Below are positions 8,323 to 17,043 of a DNA stretch of 64,000 nt, piece after piece. The first letter of the stretch is position 1. The number at the start of each line of letters is the position of its first letter. The stretch is taken from NCBI RefSeq assembly GCF_009906795.1, contig NZ_JAAALN010000002.1, positions 1 to 64,000 on the forward strand, written 5' to 3'. The position numbers were made by a program, and so were the translations under genes. The stretch is from Kineococcus siccus. GTDB taxonomy: Bacteria > Actinomycetota > Actinomycetes > Actinomycetales > Kineococcaceae. Under the pieces are notes generated by a model. That model was not told the DNA's origin. It made no database searches and saw only the letters and a list, made by a program, of their open reading frames with translations.

Positions 8323-9377
8323 GCGCGCGCGGCAGCTCCACCCCGGCGGGCCGGGTCCTCGGCGGGACGGCCGTCGCGAGCGCGGCCTCGCTGCCCACGA
8401 GCGACGTCGACCTCGAGGCGTCGCTGCGCGAGGGCCTGGCCGTCGTGGAGGCGCGGCTGCGCGAGGCGGTGGGCAACACCGACCCGCTCGCCGACGCCAC
8501 GTCGCGCCACCTCGTCCTCGCGGGCGGCAAGCGCGTGCGCCCGATGCTGACCCTGATCGCCGCCCACTTCGGCGACCCGACGTGCCCCGAGGTCACGTCC
8601 GCCGCGGTCGTCGTCGAGCTCACCCACCTCGCGTCCCTGTACCACGACGACGTCATGGACTCGGCGCCCACGCGGCGCGGTGCCGTTGCGGCGCACCAGA
8701 AGTGGGGCAACAACGTCGCGATCCTCACGGGCGACCTGCTGTTCGCGCGCGCCTCCAACGTCGTGGCCGACCTGGGTCCGCAGGCCGTGAAGATCCAGGC
8801 CGCGACCTTCGAGCGGCTGTGCCTCGGGCAGATGCGGGAGACGGTCGGCCCGGACCTGCACGACGACGCCGTCGCCCACTACCTGGGCGTGCTGTCGGAC
8901 AAGACGGCCTCGCTCATCGCCACGGCCGGCCGCTTCGGCGCGATGTTCGCGGGCGCCGAGCCCCGCGTCGTGGACGCGATGGTCCGCTACGGCGAGGACG
9001 TCGGCGTCGCCTTCCAGCTCGCCGACGACGTGCTCGACCTCACGAGCGCGGTGGACGACTCGGGCAAGCGCCCGGGCACCGACCTGCGCGAGGGCGTGCC
9101 CACGCTGCCCGTGCTCTACGCGCGCCGCGCCGCCCGCGCGGGGGACGCGGAGGCCGCCGCGGTCGTCGCGCTGCTGGACTCCGGGCGGCTCGACGACGAC
9201 GCCGTCCTCGCCGACGCCGTGGCGGGGCTGCGCGCGCACCCCGCGACCGAGGAGGCCCGCCGGACCGCCCGCGAGTGGGCCGAGCGGGCGACGACGCACC
9301 TCGCGGGCCTGCCCGACCGTCCCGCGCGCGACGCGCTGGCCACCTACGCCGCGACGGTGGCCGACCGCGTCGGTTGA
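8319..9377 (+). CDS. Long-chain polyprenyl diphosphate synthase (HepT/GrcC type)
   Basis: A 352-residue trans-prenyltransferase that builds the side chain of menaquinone from IPP. The first aspartate-rich motif is DDVMD (110-114) followed by TRRG, the GGKRVRP basic motif is at 69-75, and the second aspartate motif is DDVLD (236-240). The residues before the first Asp motif (SLYHD) are small or aromatic as in nona/octaprenyl synthases, but chain length cannot be read safely. Its GTG overlaps the stop of the MenJ-like gene by four bases, so the two are one transcription unit. In several other actinobacteria the nuo operon separates these two genes. Confidence 0.9.
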   Translation: MSARGSSTPAGRVLGGTAVASAASLPTSDVDLEASLREGLAVVEARLREAVGNTDPLADATSRHLVLAGGKRVRPMLTLIAAHFGDPTCPEVTSAAVVVELTHLASLYHDDVMDSAPTRRGAVAAHQKWGNNVAILTGDLLFARASNVVADLGPQAVKIQAATFERLCLGQMRETVGPDLHDDAVAHYLGVLSDKTASLIATAGRFGAMFAGAEPRVVDAMVRYGEDVGVAFQLADDVLDLTSAVDDSGKRPGTDLREGVPTLPVLYARRAARAGDAEAAAVVALLDSGRLDDDAVLADAVAGLRAHPATEEARRTAREWAERATTHLAGLPDRPARDALATYAATVADRVG

Positions 9378-9443
9378 CCCGTCCGGGTGATCCGCGACGC
9401 GCTGCGGCGGGGCACCGCCGCCCGCGTCGGGCAGCATCGCGAG

Positions 9444-9659
9444 GTGCCCTCCCGACACCGCGCCTCCCCCCGCCCCGGCGGCGCGGGCGTCGCCGAGCGC
9501 CTCGGCCTCGTCCTCGCCGTGGCCTGCAGCGCCCTCGGGGTCCTGCTGACGGTGGAGGGGCTGCGCCCGGCGGCCATCGCGGTCGCCGCCGCCGGGCTCG
9601 CCCTCGCGGTCGCGGCCCTGCTGCTCGGCCGGGCCCGCCGTGCGCGCGGCGGCACCTGA
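9444..9659 (+). CDS. Small two-helix membrane protein of unknown function
   Basis: A short protein (71 residues from the GTG at 9444, or 90 from a GTG at 9387). It has a basic N-terminus (PSRHRASPRPGG), two hydrophobic stretches separated by a short VEGLRP turn (about 22-37 and 42-60) and a basic tail (RARRARGG), so both ends are probably cytoplasmic. I do not recognise a family. It lies 66 bp after the polyprenyl synthase gene and just before the rhomboid-like gene on the same strand, and may belong to either transcript. Confidence 0.5.
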   Translation: MPSRHRASPRPGGAGVAERLGLVLAVACSALGVLLTVEGLRPAAIAVAAAGLALAVAALLLGRARRARGGT

Positions 9660-9696
9660 GGGTCCGCCTCTGGGGGAGGTCGTGCACAGTGGGGCG

Positions 9697-10332
9697 GTGA
9701 GACGCCTGGCGTGGGTCCGGCGGGGTGGGCGGGGAGCCCTGCTGCGCGGCAGCGACCTCGCCCTGGTCTACGCGCTGGTCGTCGCCGCGGTCGCCGTCGC
9801 CCTGCACGCCGCTCCGGACCACCTGCAGGTCCGCTTCGTGCAGGAGACGAGCAGCAACCTCGTCAACCTCCGGCGCTTCCCGCTGCGCGTGCTGCTGCTC
9901 AGCGCGCTCGTCGTGCCGGACCTGGCGGGGCTGTGGATCCTCGTCCCGCTCGTGGTGGCCCTGACCGCGGCCACCCGGTGGCTGGGGCGCGGCCCGACCC
10001 TCGTGGCCCTGGTGTTCGGCCACGTCGGCGCCACCCTGTTCGTGGCGTCGCTGCTGCTGGCCGGGGTCACCGACGGGCGGCTGGACCCGAGCGTGGCCCG
10101 CGCTCCCGACGTCGGCGTCAGCTACGCCCTGGCCGGGGTGTGCGGGATGCTCGCGGCGCGGGTGCCCCGGCGCTGGCGCTGGGCGTACGTGCTCGTCCCG
10201 ACGCTCGGGCTCGGCGCGGTGCTCGCCGCAGCCCCCGACTTCACGGCCGTGGGCCACCTCACGGCCCTGGCCATCGGCCTGGGCCTCGGGGCGGTCGCCC
10301 ACCGCGCCGCGACGCCGGCGGCGGGGCCCTAG
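9697..10332 (+). CDS. Rhomboid-like integral membrane protein
   Basis: A multi-pass membrane protein (about six helices) of the actinobacterial rhomboid-like type. The conserved order is VGATL after GH, then DVGVSYALAGVCGML in a central helix and GHLTALAIGLGLG near the C-terminus. In true rhomboid proteases the serine sits in GxSG and pairs with a late histidine. Here the serine is in GVSYALAG, so the catalytic motif is not canonical, and proteolysis is uncertain. Starts at 9640, 9682 and 9697 are in frame; 9697 is chosen because it avoids overlap with the small upstream gene, but GGGGGAGG at 9672-9679 would also fit a different choice. Confidence 0.65.
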   Translation: MRRLAWVRRGGRGALLRGSDLALVYALVVAAVAVALHAAPDHLQVRFVQETSSNLVNLRRFPLRVLLLSALVVPDLAGLWILVPLVVALTAATRWLGRGPTLVALVFGHVGATLFVASLLLAGVTDGRLDPSVARAPDVGVSYALAGVCGMLAARVPRRWRWAYVLVPTLGLGAVLAAAPDFTAVGHLTALAIGLGLGAVAHRAATPAAGP

Positions 10333-11453
10333 CCCCAGACCTCGGCGGCTGTCTCGACGACGAGCCGCAGCTTCGCGCGCTGCTCCTCGGCCGTGAGGGA
10401 GTTCCCCTCCACCGTGGAGGAGAACCCGCACTGCGGGGACAGGCACAGCTGCTCCAGCGGGACGTACCGCGCGGCCTCGTCGATCCGCCGCTTGAGCGCG
10501 TCCTTGTCCTCCAGCGCACCGCGCTTGGTCGTCACGAGGCCCAGCACGACGGTCTTGCCCGGCGGCACGAACCGCAGGGGCTCGAACCCGCCGCTGCGCT
10601 CGTCGTCGAACTCCAGGAAGTACCCGTCGACCGCGAGTTCGCCGAACAGCACCTCGGCGACGAAGTCGTACCCGCCCGAGGCGACCCACGAGGAGCGGAA
10701 GTTCCCGCGGCACAGGTGGGTCGTGACCCGCATCGACGCGGGACGGTCGGCGATGGCCGCGTTCATCTGGCGGACGTAGCGCTCGTGCTGGTGGGCGGCG
10801 TCGCGGCCCTGCCCCTGCAGGGCCTCGCGCTGCGCGGGGTCGTTGAGGTAGGCGAGGCTCGTGTCGTCCAGCTGCACGTGCGTGCAGCCCAGCTCGCCGA
10901 GCCCGGCCAGCTCCGCGGCGTAGGCCCGGCTCAGGTCGTCCCAGAACTCGCCCTCGTCGGGGTAGACGGCCGGGTCGAGCGCGGCGCGGCCGCCGCGGTA
11001 GTGGACCATGCTGGGCGAGGGGATCGTCAGCTTCGGCGTCGTCCCCGTGCCCTCCGCGGCGTCGCGCAGGAACGTGAAGTCGTCGCCGAAGATGGTCTCG
11101 CGCAAGCCGATCCGCCCGTCGACCTTCAGCGCGGCGGGCGCCCAGTCGAGGTCGCCGGCCTCGTTGTGGAAGGTCACGTGCAGCGTCTCCTGCGCGCGGG
11201 AGACGCCCGCCAGGCGGTAGATGAAGTCCATGTGCCACGTGGAGCGGCGGAACTCACCGTCGGTCACCGTCTGCAGCCCGGTCTCGGACTGCAGGGCCAC
11301 GGCGTCGCGCACCGCGACGTCCTCCGCGGCCCGCAGACCGGCCGCGTCCAGCTCCCCGCGGGCGGCCTGCTCGCGCGCCTCGAGGAGCGCCGCGGGTCGC
11401 AGCAGGCTCCCCACGTGGTCGGCGCGGAAGGGCGGTTCGAGCCTGCGTGCCAC
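10329..11453 (-). CDS. MetE C-terminal-like zinc methyltransferase
   Basis: A 374-residue protein equal to the catalytic half of cobalamin-independent methionine synthase (the YxjG/YxjH type), without the MetE N-terminal half. The opening FRADHVGSLLRP is typical. Zinc ligands appear in THLCRGN (His/Cys near 246), EFDDE (near 280) and LSPQCGFSST (Cys near 339). Such stand-alone proteins transfer a methyl group to a thiol; whether the acceptor is homocysteine here is not known. The stop codon is shared back-to-back with the convergent rhomboid-like gene through a CTAG palindrome. A short dyad GCGTCG-CGG-CGACGC lies in its leader. Confidence 0.85.
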   Translation of the reverse strand: MARRLEPPFRADHVGSLLRPAALLEAREQAARGELDAAGLRAAEDVAVRDAVALQSETGLQTVTDGEFRRSTWHMDFIYRLAGVSRAQETLHVTFHNEAGDLDWAPAALKVDGRIGLRETIFGDDFTFLRDAAEGTGTTPKLTIPSPSMVHYRGGRAALDPAVYPDEGEFWDDLSRAYAAELAGLGELGCTHVQLDDTSLAYLNDPAQREALQGQGRDAAHQHERYVRQMNAAIADRPASMRVTTHLCRGNFRSSWVASGGYDFVAEVLFGELAVDGYFLEFDDERSGGFEPLRFVPPGKTVVLGLVTTKRGALEDKDALKRRIDEAARYVPLEQLCLSPQCGFSSTVEGNSLTAEEQRAKLRLVVETAAEVWG

Positions 11454-11547
11454 GGGGGTCCCCTCGTCCTCGGGTGCGTCGCGGCGACGCTACAACACCG
11501 CTGCGCCACCGCGACCCGGGTGCGACCCCGCAGGACGCGGTGCGACC

Positions 11548-13143
11548 TCAGACCCGGAAGCGGCTCACCAGCGTCGTCAGCTCGCCCGCCATCCGGGACA
11601 GCTCCTCGGTCGCGGCGCGGGTGTCGTCGACGCCCTGCCGGGTCGCGGCCGCCGCGCCCGCGATGTGCTGGATGCCCGCGGCGATGTCGGACGTGCCGGT
11701 GGCGGCCTCGCCCACGTTGCGGCTCATCTCGGCGGTCGTGGCGCTCTGCTCCTCCACCGCGGAGGCGATGGTCGTCTGGAAGGAGTTGATGTCGCCGATG
11801 ACCTCGCTGATGCCGGCGATGGCGCGCACGGCGTCCCCGGTGTCGCCCTGGATGGAGCTGACGCGGGCGACGATGTCCTCGGTGGCGCGCGCGGTCTGGG
11901 CCGAGAGCTCCTTGACCTCGCCGGCGACGACCGCGAACCCCTTGCCCGCGTCACCCGCACGGGCCGCCTCGATGGTGGCGTTCAGCGCGAGCAGGTTGGT
12001 CTGCTCGGCGATCGCGGTGATGGTCTTCACGACGTCGCCGATCTGCAGGGACGACTGGCCCAGGCGCGCGACGGTGACGCTCGTCTGCTCGGCCAGCCCC
12101 GCGGCGCGCGCGGCGACCGTGGTGGCGTCCGCGGCGCCCGAGGAGATCTCCCGGATCGCGGCCTGCATCTCGTCCGCGCCGGCGGCGACGGTCCCGACGC
12201 TCGCGGAGACCCGGCCCGCGACGTCCGCCGCGGTCTGCGCGGCCTGCGCGGTGTCGCCCGCGGCGCCCGCGATGCGCTCGGAGCTCGACGACAGCTGGCT
12301 GGACGCCGCGGCCAGCGAGGTCGCCGAGGAGACGACGGCCGTGACCGTCTCGCGCACGCCCTGCTGGGCGCGGGTCAGGGCGTCGGCCATCCGGCCGACC
12401 TCGTCGCGGCCGTGGCTGCCGGGGGAGACCGTGAGGTCACCCGCGGCCATCGCCTCGAGCGAGGCGGACACGGCGCCGAGCGGGCGCACGATGAGGCGCG
12501 TCGCCCGCACCGCCAGGGCCAGGGCGAGGGTCAGGCCCACCAGCAGGGCGACGACCACGGCCGTGCGGGCCTCGTCCGCCGTGGCGCGCGCGGCGGCCAC
12601 GGTCGCGGCGGCCTCGGCGTCCTCGGCGGCCTCGGCCAGGTCGAGCGCGTCGGCGAGGACGCTGATGACGGGCTGCGCGACGTCGTTGCTGGCGGCGGCC
12701 CACGCGACCGCGTCGCGGGCGTCGGACAGCGGCAGCAGCTGCGCGTCGCGGATCGAGCGCCACTGCGCCCAGCCGTCGACGAACGCCTTCCACTGCACCG
12801 GGTCGGCCACCCCCGTGGCCTCGTACGTCGCGGCCCAGTCGTCGAGCTCGGCGTCGCTGTCGGCGATCTTGCCCCGCAGCTCGGCCTTGCCCTCGGTGTC
12901 CGGCGCCGCGGCGTGCTGCGCCACGAGCATGCGGGTCTTGATCTCCTCCTGGTGCACCCGGCCCAGGGCGGTCAGCCCGACGACGTTGCGCTCGCGCACC
13001 TGCGCGGTCTGCTCGGCGACGCTCGACAGCGCGCTCACGGACAGGACGCCCACGGCGGCCGAGACGGCCGCCAGGACCCCCACGGACGACAGGATCTTGG
13101 TGCCGACGCGCCGGTCGGCGAACCAGCCGTGGGAGTTCGTCAT
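11548..13143 (-). CDS. Methyl-accepting chemotaxis protein
   Basis: A 531-residue transmembrane chemoreceptor. TM1 is about 15-37, then a periplasmic four-helix-bundle type sensor of about 150 residues, TM2 about 189-211, a HAMP domain ([24 protein letters not shown]) and a long coiled-coil signalling region. The hairpin tip [18 protein letters not shown] and the following [15 protein letters not shown] (about 378-410) are the invariant CheA/CheW contact region. The ATG at 13143 is preferred over earlier in-frame starts, which would overlap a FliA-type promoter. There are no che genes nearby, so this is an orphan receptor; its ligand is unknown. It implies a motile organism. Confidence 0.92.
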   Translation of the reverse strand: MTNSHGWFADRRVGTKILSSVGVLAAVSAAVGVLSVSALSSVAEQTAQVRERNVVGLTALGRVHQEEIKTRMLVAQHAAAPDTEGKAELRGKIADSDAELDDWAATYEATGVADPVQWKAFVDGWAQWRSIRDAQLLPLSDARDAVAWAAASNDVAQPVISVLADALDLAEAAEDAEAAATVAAARATADEARTAVVVALLVGLTLALALAVRATRLIVRPLGAVSASLEAMAAGDLTVSPGSHGRDEVGRMADALTRAQQGVRETVTAVVSSATSLAAASSQLSSSSERIAGAAGDTAQAAQTAADVAGRVSASVGTVAAGADEMQAAIREISSGAADATTVAARAAGLAEQTSVTVARLGQSSLQIGDVVKTITAIAEQTNLLALNATIEAARAGDAGKGFAVVAGEVKELSAQTARATEDIVARVSSIQGDTGDAVRAIAGISEVIGDINSFQTTIASAVEEQSATTAEMSRNVGEAATGTSDIAAGIQHIAGAAAATRQGVDDTRAATEELSRMAGELTTLVSRFRV

Positions 13144-13199
13144 GGGGAGGTGTCCTCGGGGTCGAGCGGGGCGGGCCGGCGAGTGCCGGTGCACTGTGC

Positions 13200-13227
13200 T
13201 CATCGGCGTCCCCGCCCGCCGCTTGAG
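13200..13227 (-). promoter_or_regulatory. FliA (sigma-28)-type promoter of the chemoreceptor gene
   Basis: On the minus strand CTCA (13227-13224) is followed by 16 bases and then GCCGATGA (13207-13200). This matches the FliA/WhiG-type promoter form TAAA-N15-GCCGATAA and the CTCA-N15-17-GCCGATAA form I recall from motile actinomycetes. The -10 ends about 56 bases before the chosen ATG. The gene it precedes is a chemoreceptor, the expected class of target. Confidence 0.65.
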
Positions 13228-13273
13228 GCGCACTTCTAGATCGTGACCAGGAGGGCCCGGGGGCTGCCCGCGC

Positions 13274-14299
13274 TCAGGTGTCCGAGCGGGCCCGCGAGGG
13301 CTGCACGCGCTTCGGCTCGCCGGGCATCTTCGGGTAGTTCGGCGGGTACGGCAGGTCCCCGAGGCCGCCCGCCTCGTCGCGGTCGGCGAGCTCCAGCAGG
13401 GCGTCGAGGGAGTGCACCCGGGCCCGGCGGCCGGCCCACAGGTCGCCGAGGGCCGCGTACCGGTCCGCGAACGTCAGCAGGGTGAAGTCGTCGGGGTCGG
13501 CCCCCGCGGCGAGCTCCTCCCACGTCAGCGGCGCCGACACGGTCGCGCGGGCGGTGCGGCGCAGCGAGTAGGCGCTCGCGATGGTCCGGTCGCGCGCGTT
13601 CTGGTTGTAGTCGACGAAGACCTGCCGGCCGCGCTCCTCCTTCCACCACGCGGTGGTCACGCGGCCACCCGCGCGGCGCTCGACCTCACGGGCGAGGGCG
13701 ATCGCGGCGCGGCGCACCTCGGTGAACGTCCAGCGGGGTTCGATCGAGACGAACACGTGCAGGCCGCGGCCCCCGGACGTCTTCACGGCCGCGTCCCAGC
13801 CGAGTTCGTCGAGGTAGGGCCGCAGCACGTCGAGGGCGACCGCCGCGGCCTCGGGGAAACCCGTGCCCGGCTGCGGGTCGAGGTCGATCCGCAGTTCGTC
13901 CGGGTGCTCGACGTCGGGGGCCGTGCAGTGCCACGGGTGGAACGTGATGGTGGCCTGCTGCGCGGCCCAGACGAGGGCGGGCGCGGCCTCGGGCTTCAGG
14001 GCGTCGGCGCTGCGGCCCGAGGGGAACTGCACCCGCACGGTGGCGACGTGGTCGGGGGCGTGCGCGGGAACCCGCTTCTGGTACACCTCCTCGCCCTCGA
14101 TGCCGTCGGGGAACCGCTGCAGGTACGTGGGGCGGTCGCGCACGGCCTCGAGCAGCGCCGGGGCCACGAGGCGGTAGTGCTCCACGACCGCGCGCTTGGT
14201 GCCGCGCTCGCCGAGGCCCGGGTAGTAGACCTTGTCGGGGCTGGTCAGCCGCACGGGCACCCCGTCGACGTCGATCTCCTCAGCCGGTGGCTTGGCCAT
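13274..14299 (-). CDS. LigD-type polymerase domain protein (stand-alone PolDom)
   Basis: A 341-residue archaeo-eukaryotic-primase-type polymerase, homologous to the polymerase domain of LigD but without ligase or nuclease domains. The metal-binding motif is RIDLDPQPG (two Asp), followed by [12 protein letters not shown] and, further on, [22 protein letters not shown] with the third-motif Asp. The start ATG at 14299 has GAGAGGGGA upstream. It is divergent from a LigC-type ligase gene over 55 bp, the same partnership as mycobacterial PolD1 (Rv3730c) and LigC (Rv3731). A role in gap filling during excision or end-joining repair is inferred from these homologues. Confidence 0.9.
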   Translation of the reverse strand: MAKPPAEEIDVDGVPVRLTSPDKVYYPGLGERGTKRAVVEHYRLVAPALLEAVRDRPTYLQRFPDGIEGEEVYQKRVPAHAPDHVATVRVQFPSGRSADALKPEAAPALVWAAQQATITFHPWHCTAPDVEHPDELRIDLDPQPGTGFPEAAAVALDVLRPYLDELGWDAAVKTSGGRGLHVFVSIEPRWTFTEVRRAAIALAREVERRAGGRVTTAWWKEERGRQVFVDYNQNARDRTIASAYSLRRTARATVSAPLTWEELAAGADPDDFTLLTFADRYAALGDLWAGRRARVHSLDALLELADRDEAGGLGDLPYPPNYPKMPGEPKRVQPSRARSDT

Positions 14300-14354
14300 G
14301 CGGTTCCCCTCTCGCCTGACGCGGAGACTACGGGCCCGAGGGCATGATGAGCCC

Positions 14355-15419
14355 GTGGACCTCCCCGTGATGCCGCCCGTCGCCCCGATGCTGGCCAAGC
14401 CGGCCGCGGGGATCCCCGCGGGGCAGCACTACGAACCCAAGTGGGACGGCTTCCGCTCGATCGTGTTCCGCGACGGCGACGACGTCGAGATCGGCAGCCG
14501 CAACGAGAAGCCCCTGACGCGCTACTTCCCGGAGGTCGTCGAGCTCGTGCTCGCGAACCTCCCGGAGCGCAGCGTCGTCGACGGCGAGATCGTCATCGCC
14601 GACACCGACCGGAACACCCTCGACTTCGAGGCGCTGCAGCAGCGCATCCACCCCGCCGCGAGCCGCGTGACGACGCTGTCGCAGCAGACGCCCGCGAGCT
14701 TCGTGGCGTTCGACCTGCTGGCCCTGGGCGACGAGGACCTCACGTCGCGGCCGCTGACGCAACGGCGCGCCCTGCTCGAGGAGGCGCTCGCGGGCGCCGC
14801 GCCCGGGGTGCACGTGACCCCCGCGACGCGCGACGCCGACGTCGCGCAGCGCTGGTTCGAGCAGTTCGAGGGGGCGGGTCTGGACGGCCTCGTCGCGAAG
14901 GCGCTGGACCTGCGCTACCTGCCGGACAAGCGGGTCATGACGAAGGTCAAGCACGAGCGCACGGCCGACTGCGTCGTGGCCGGGTACCGCGTGCACAAGT
15001 CCGGGCCGGACGCGCTGGGGTCGCTGCTGCTGGGGTTGCACGACGAGCGCGGGGTCCTGGTCTCCGTGGGGGTGGCGGGCTCGTTCACCATGGCGCGCCG
15101 CCGGGAGCTGCTCGCGGAGCTGCAGCCCCTCGTGACGACGTTCGACGACCACCCGTGGGCCTGGGCGAAGCAGGCCGACGGCGAGCGCACGCCGCGCAAG
15201 TCCGAGACCAGCCGGTGGAACGCGGGCAAGGACCTGTCGTTCGTGCCGCTGCGGCCCGAGCGGGTCGTCGAGGTGCGCTACGACTACATGGAGGGGGCGC
15301 GGTTCCGGCACACGACGCAGTTCGTGCGCTGGCGCCCCGACCGGGAGGCGGCCTCGTGCCGCTACGACCAGCTGGAGCGGCCGGTCTCCTTCGACCTGGC
15401 CGAGGTCCTGCGCTCGTGA
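14355..15419 (+). CDS. ligC: ATP-dependent DNA ligase, LigC type
   Basis: A 354-residue minimal ATP-dependent ligase: nucleotidyltransferase domain plus OB fold, no zinc finger or extra domains. Motif I is EPKWDGFR with the adenylated Lys29; motif III-like VAFDLLAL, motif IV DGLVAKALD and motif V MTKVKHERTADCVVAG follow. The last residues form the OB-fold motif VRYDYMEGARFRHTTQFVRWRPD. The GTG at 14355 is used because two nearby ATGs are out of frame. Divergent position to the PolDom gene suggests coordinated repair function; no Ku gene is in the window. Confidence 0.93.
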   Translation: MDLPVMPPVAPMLAKPAAGIPAGQHYEPKWDGFRSIVFRDGDDVEIGSRNEKPLTRYFPEVVELVLANLPERSVVDGEIVIADTDRNTLDFEALQQRIHPAASRVTTLSQQTPASFVAFDLLALGDEDLTSRPLTQRRALLEEALAGAAPGVHVTPATRDADVAQRWFEQFEGAGLDGLVAKALDLRYLPDKRVMTKVKHERTADCVVAGYRVHKSGPDALGSLLLGLHDERGVLVSVGVAGSFTMARRRELLAELQPLVTTFDDHPWAWAKQADGERTPRKSETSRWNAGKDLSFVPLRPERVVEVRYDYMEGARFRHTTQFVRWRPDREAASCRYDQLERPVSFDLAEVLRS

Positions 15420-16051
15420 GGTCGCGCGCCGCGGGGACGGGCGTCCTCGCGGTCGCGGTCGTGGCGGCCGTCGCGAACGCCAACTTCCTGCTGGCGGGGC
15501 CGCTGGGCTCGCCGCTGGACCTCGGGCGCGACGTCATCAGCGACCTGTCGGCGGCGGGTCAGCCGGGCGCCGGGTGGTTCCGGCTGGGCGACGCGGTGGC
15601 CGGGCTGGGTTCGGCCGTGCTCGCCGTCCCGCTGCTGCGCAGCGCCGTCCGGGCCCGCCGGCTGCGCGCCGCGGCGCTGCTGGCCTTCGGCGTCGGCACG
15701 CTCGTGTCCGCCCTCGTGCCGGTGTCGGCCTCGGCCCTGCTGCACGACGGCGTCAGCGTCGCCGGGACGGCGGGGGCGCTGGGCGGGGTCGTGGTCCTCG
15801 CCTGGTGCCACCGCGAGCGGCTGCCGCGGCCGCACGCGCTGCTGACGCTCCTCGCCGCGGCGCTCACCGTGGCGACGGGGGTCTGGGAGGTGCTCACGTT
15901 CGCCGCGGGCGGCAACGGCGGCGGCGGGAACGCCCAGCGCGTGCAGGTGTGCGCGCTGTCGGCGTGGCTCGTGCTCGAGGCCGTCGACGTCGTGCGCGCC
16001 GGTGCCCGTCAGGACGACGGGAGGAAGCGGGCCGCGAACACCAGGCCGTAG
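15416..16051 (+). CDS. DUF998-type membrane protein
   Basis: A 211-residue protein with about six transmembrane helices and the DUF998-like opening NANFLLAGPLGSPLDLGRDVISDLSAAGQPGAGWFRLGD, in which the SDLSA...GQPG loop is typical. Function is not known for this family. The GTG overlaps the ligase stop codon (GTGA), so it is translated with the ligase, although I see no functional reason. The C-terminal tail (QDDGRKRAANTRP) overlaps the end of the convergent esterase gene by 43 bp. Confidence 0.75.
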   Translation: MRSRAAGTGVLAVAVVAAVANANFLLAGPLGSPLDLGRDVISDLSAAGQPGAGWFRLGDAVAGLGSAVLAVPLLRSAVRARRLRAAALLAFGVGTLVSALVPVSASALLHDGVSVAGTAGALGGVVVLAWCHRERLPRPHALLTLLAAALTVATGVWEVLTFAAGGNGGGGNAQRVQVCALSAWLVLEAVDVVRAGARQDDGRKRAANTRP

Positions 16052-17043
16052 GGCAGGGCGATCCGCGCGGTGTTCCAGGTGTGACCCTGACCGGCCTCGT
16101 CGCGCCGCAGCACGGGCCAGCCCCGCGCCCGCAGCTCCGCCTCGACGTGGTCGGTGTCGGCCTGCTCCGCGGCGACCGCGTCGGTGCCGATGTCGAGGAA
16201 CACCGGCACCGGCGCCGGGACGGCGATCGTCGGCAGGTAGTGCGACGGCGAGACGGCGGCGAACTCGGCCGCCGTCAGCTCCCGCCGCCAGTCCGGGCCG
16301 GGGTCGCCGTACGGCTCGATCGCCAGGACCGGCCCGAACAGGTCGCGGTGCCGCAGCCCCTGGTCGAGCGCGCAGTACCCGCCCGCCGACATGCCACCGA
16401 TGATGCGCGCGGCCGGCCGGGCGTCGGTGCGGAAGTGCGCGTCGACGTAGGGCACGACGACGGTCGTGAGGTACCGCTCGACCTGCGGGCCGCCGTGCGG
16501 GTCGTCGAGGCACTCGGTGTCGCGCAGCCCGCCGCCGTTGGTGTCGGGGGCCACGACGATCATCGGCGGCACCAGGTGGTGGCGGATGAGGACGTCGAGG
16601 GTGTCCGCCGCGTCGCCGGCCGCGAACCAGTCCGTCGACCGGCCCGGCGAGCCGTGCAGCAGGTAGGCCACGGGGTAGCGGCGCGCGCCCCCCGCGCGGT
16701 ACCCCGGGGGCAGGTAGACGTAGGTGGTGCTGGGCGGGACGCGCAGCGCGGGCGACCCGATCCGCACCGTCTGCACGACCCCGCCGGCGGTGCCGACGCG
16801 GCCCGTGACGAGGAAGCCCAGCGCCTGCGGCGTCGGCACGTACGCCGAGAGCGCGTTGGCCACGGTCGCGGCGGCGAGGACGGTCGCGAGCAGCGCAGGG
16901 GCGAGCAGCCGTCGCCACCACCGGCGCCGCACGACGAGGACGGCCAGCAGGCCCGCCGCGAGGGCGCACGCGCCGGCCGCCAGCGGCCAGGAGTCGAACC
17001 ACCCGCTGCCCGGCGCGAGCTCGCGGAGCACCTCGGGGCTCAC
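16009..17043 (-). CDS. Membrane-anchored esterase of the FrmB/antigen-85-like fold
   Basis: A 344-residue protein with two N-terminal transmembrane segments (about 19-38 and 45-64) followed by an extracytoplasmic alpha/beta-hydrolase domain. The nucleophile elbow is GGMSAGGYCALD (Ser near 217), the oxyanion region is YLLHGSPGRSTDW, an acid lies near FLDIGTDA and the catalytic His is in GQGHTWNTARIALP. The family includes esterase D and mycolyltransferases; the substrate is unknown. The GTG at 17043 overlaps the stop of the transporter gene (GTGA). GGAGG sits directly against it, so a second GTG at 17031 is a possible alternative. Confidence 0.8.
   Translation of the reverse strand: MSPEVLRELAPGSGWFDSWPLAAGACALAAGLLAVLVVRRRWWRRLLAPALLATVLAAATVANALSAYVPTPQALGFLVTGRVGTAGGVVQTVRIGSPALRVPPSTTYVYLPPGYRAGGARRYPVAYLLHGSPGRSTDWFAAGDAADTLDVLIRHHLVPPMIVVAPDTNGGGLRDTECLDDPHGGPQVERYLTTVVVPYVDAHFRTDARPAARIIGGMSAGGYCALDQGLRHRDLFGPVLAIEPYGDPGPDWRRELTAAEFAAVSPSHYLPTIAVPAPVPVFLDIGTDAVAAEQADTDHVEAELRARGWPVLRRDEAGQGHTWNTARIALPYGLVFAARFLPSS

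Noticed and set aside
11454-11547. SAM or cobalamin riboswitch before the MetE-like gene
   Set aside because: Only 94 bp are available, and neither conserved core is present; the small GCGTCG-CGG-CGACGC dyad is not enough.
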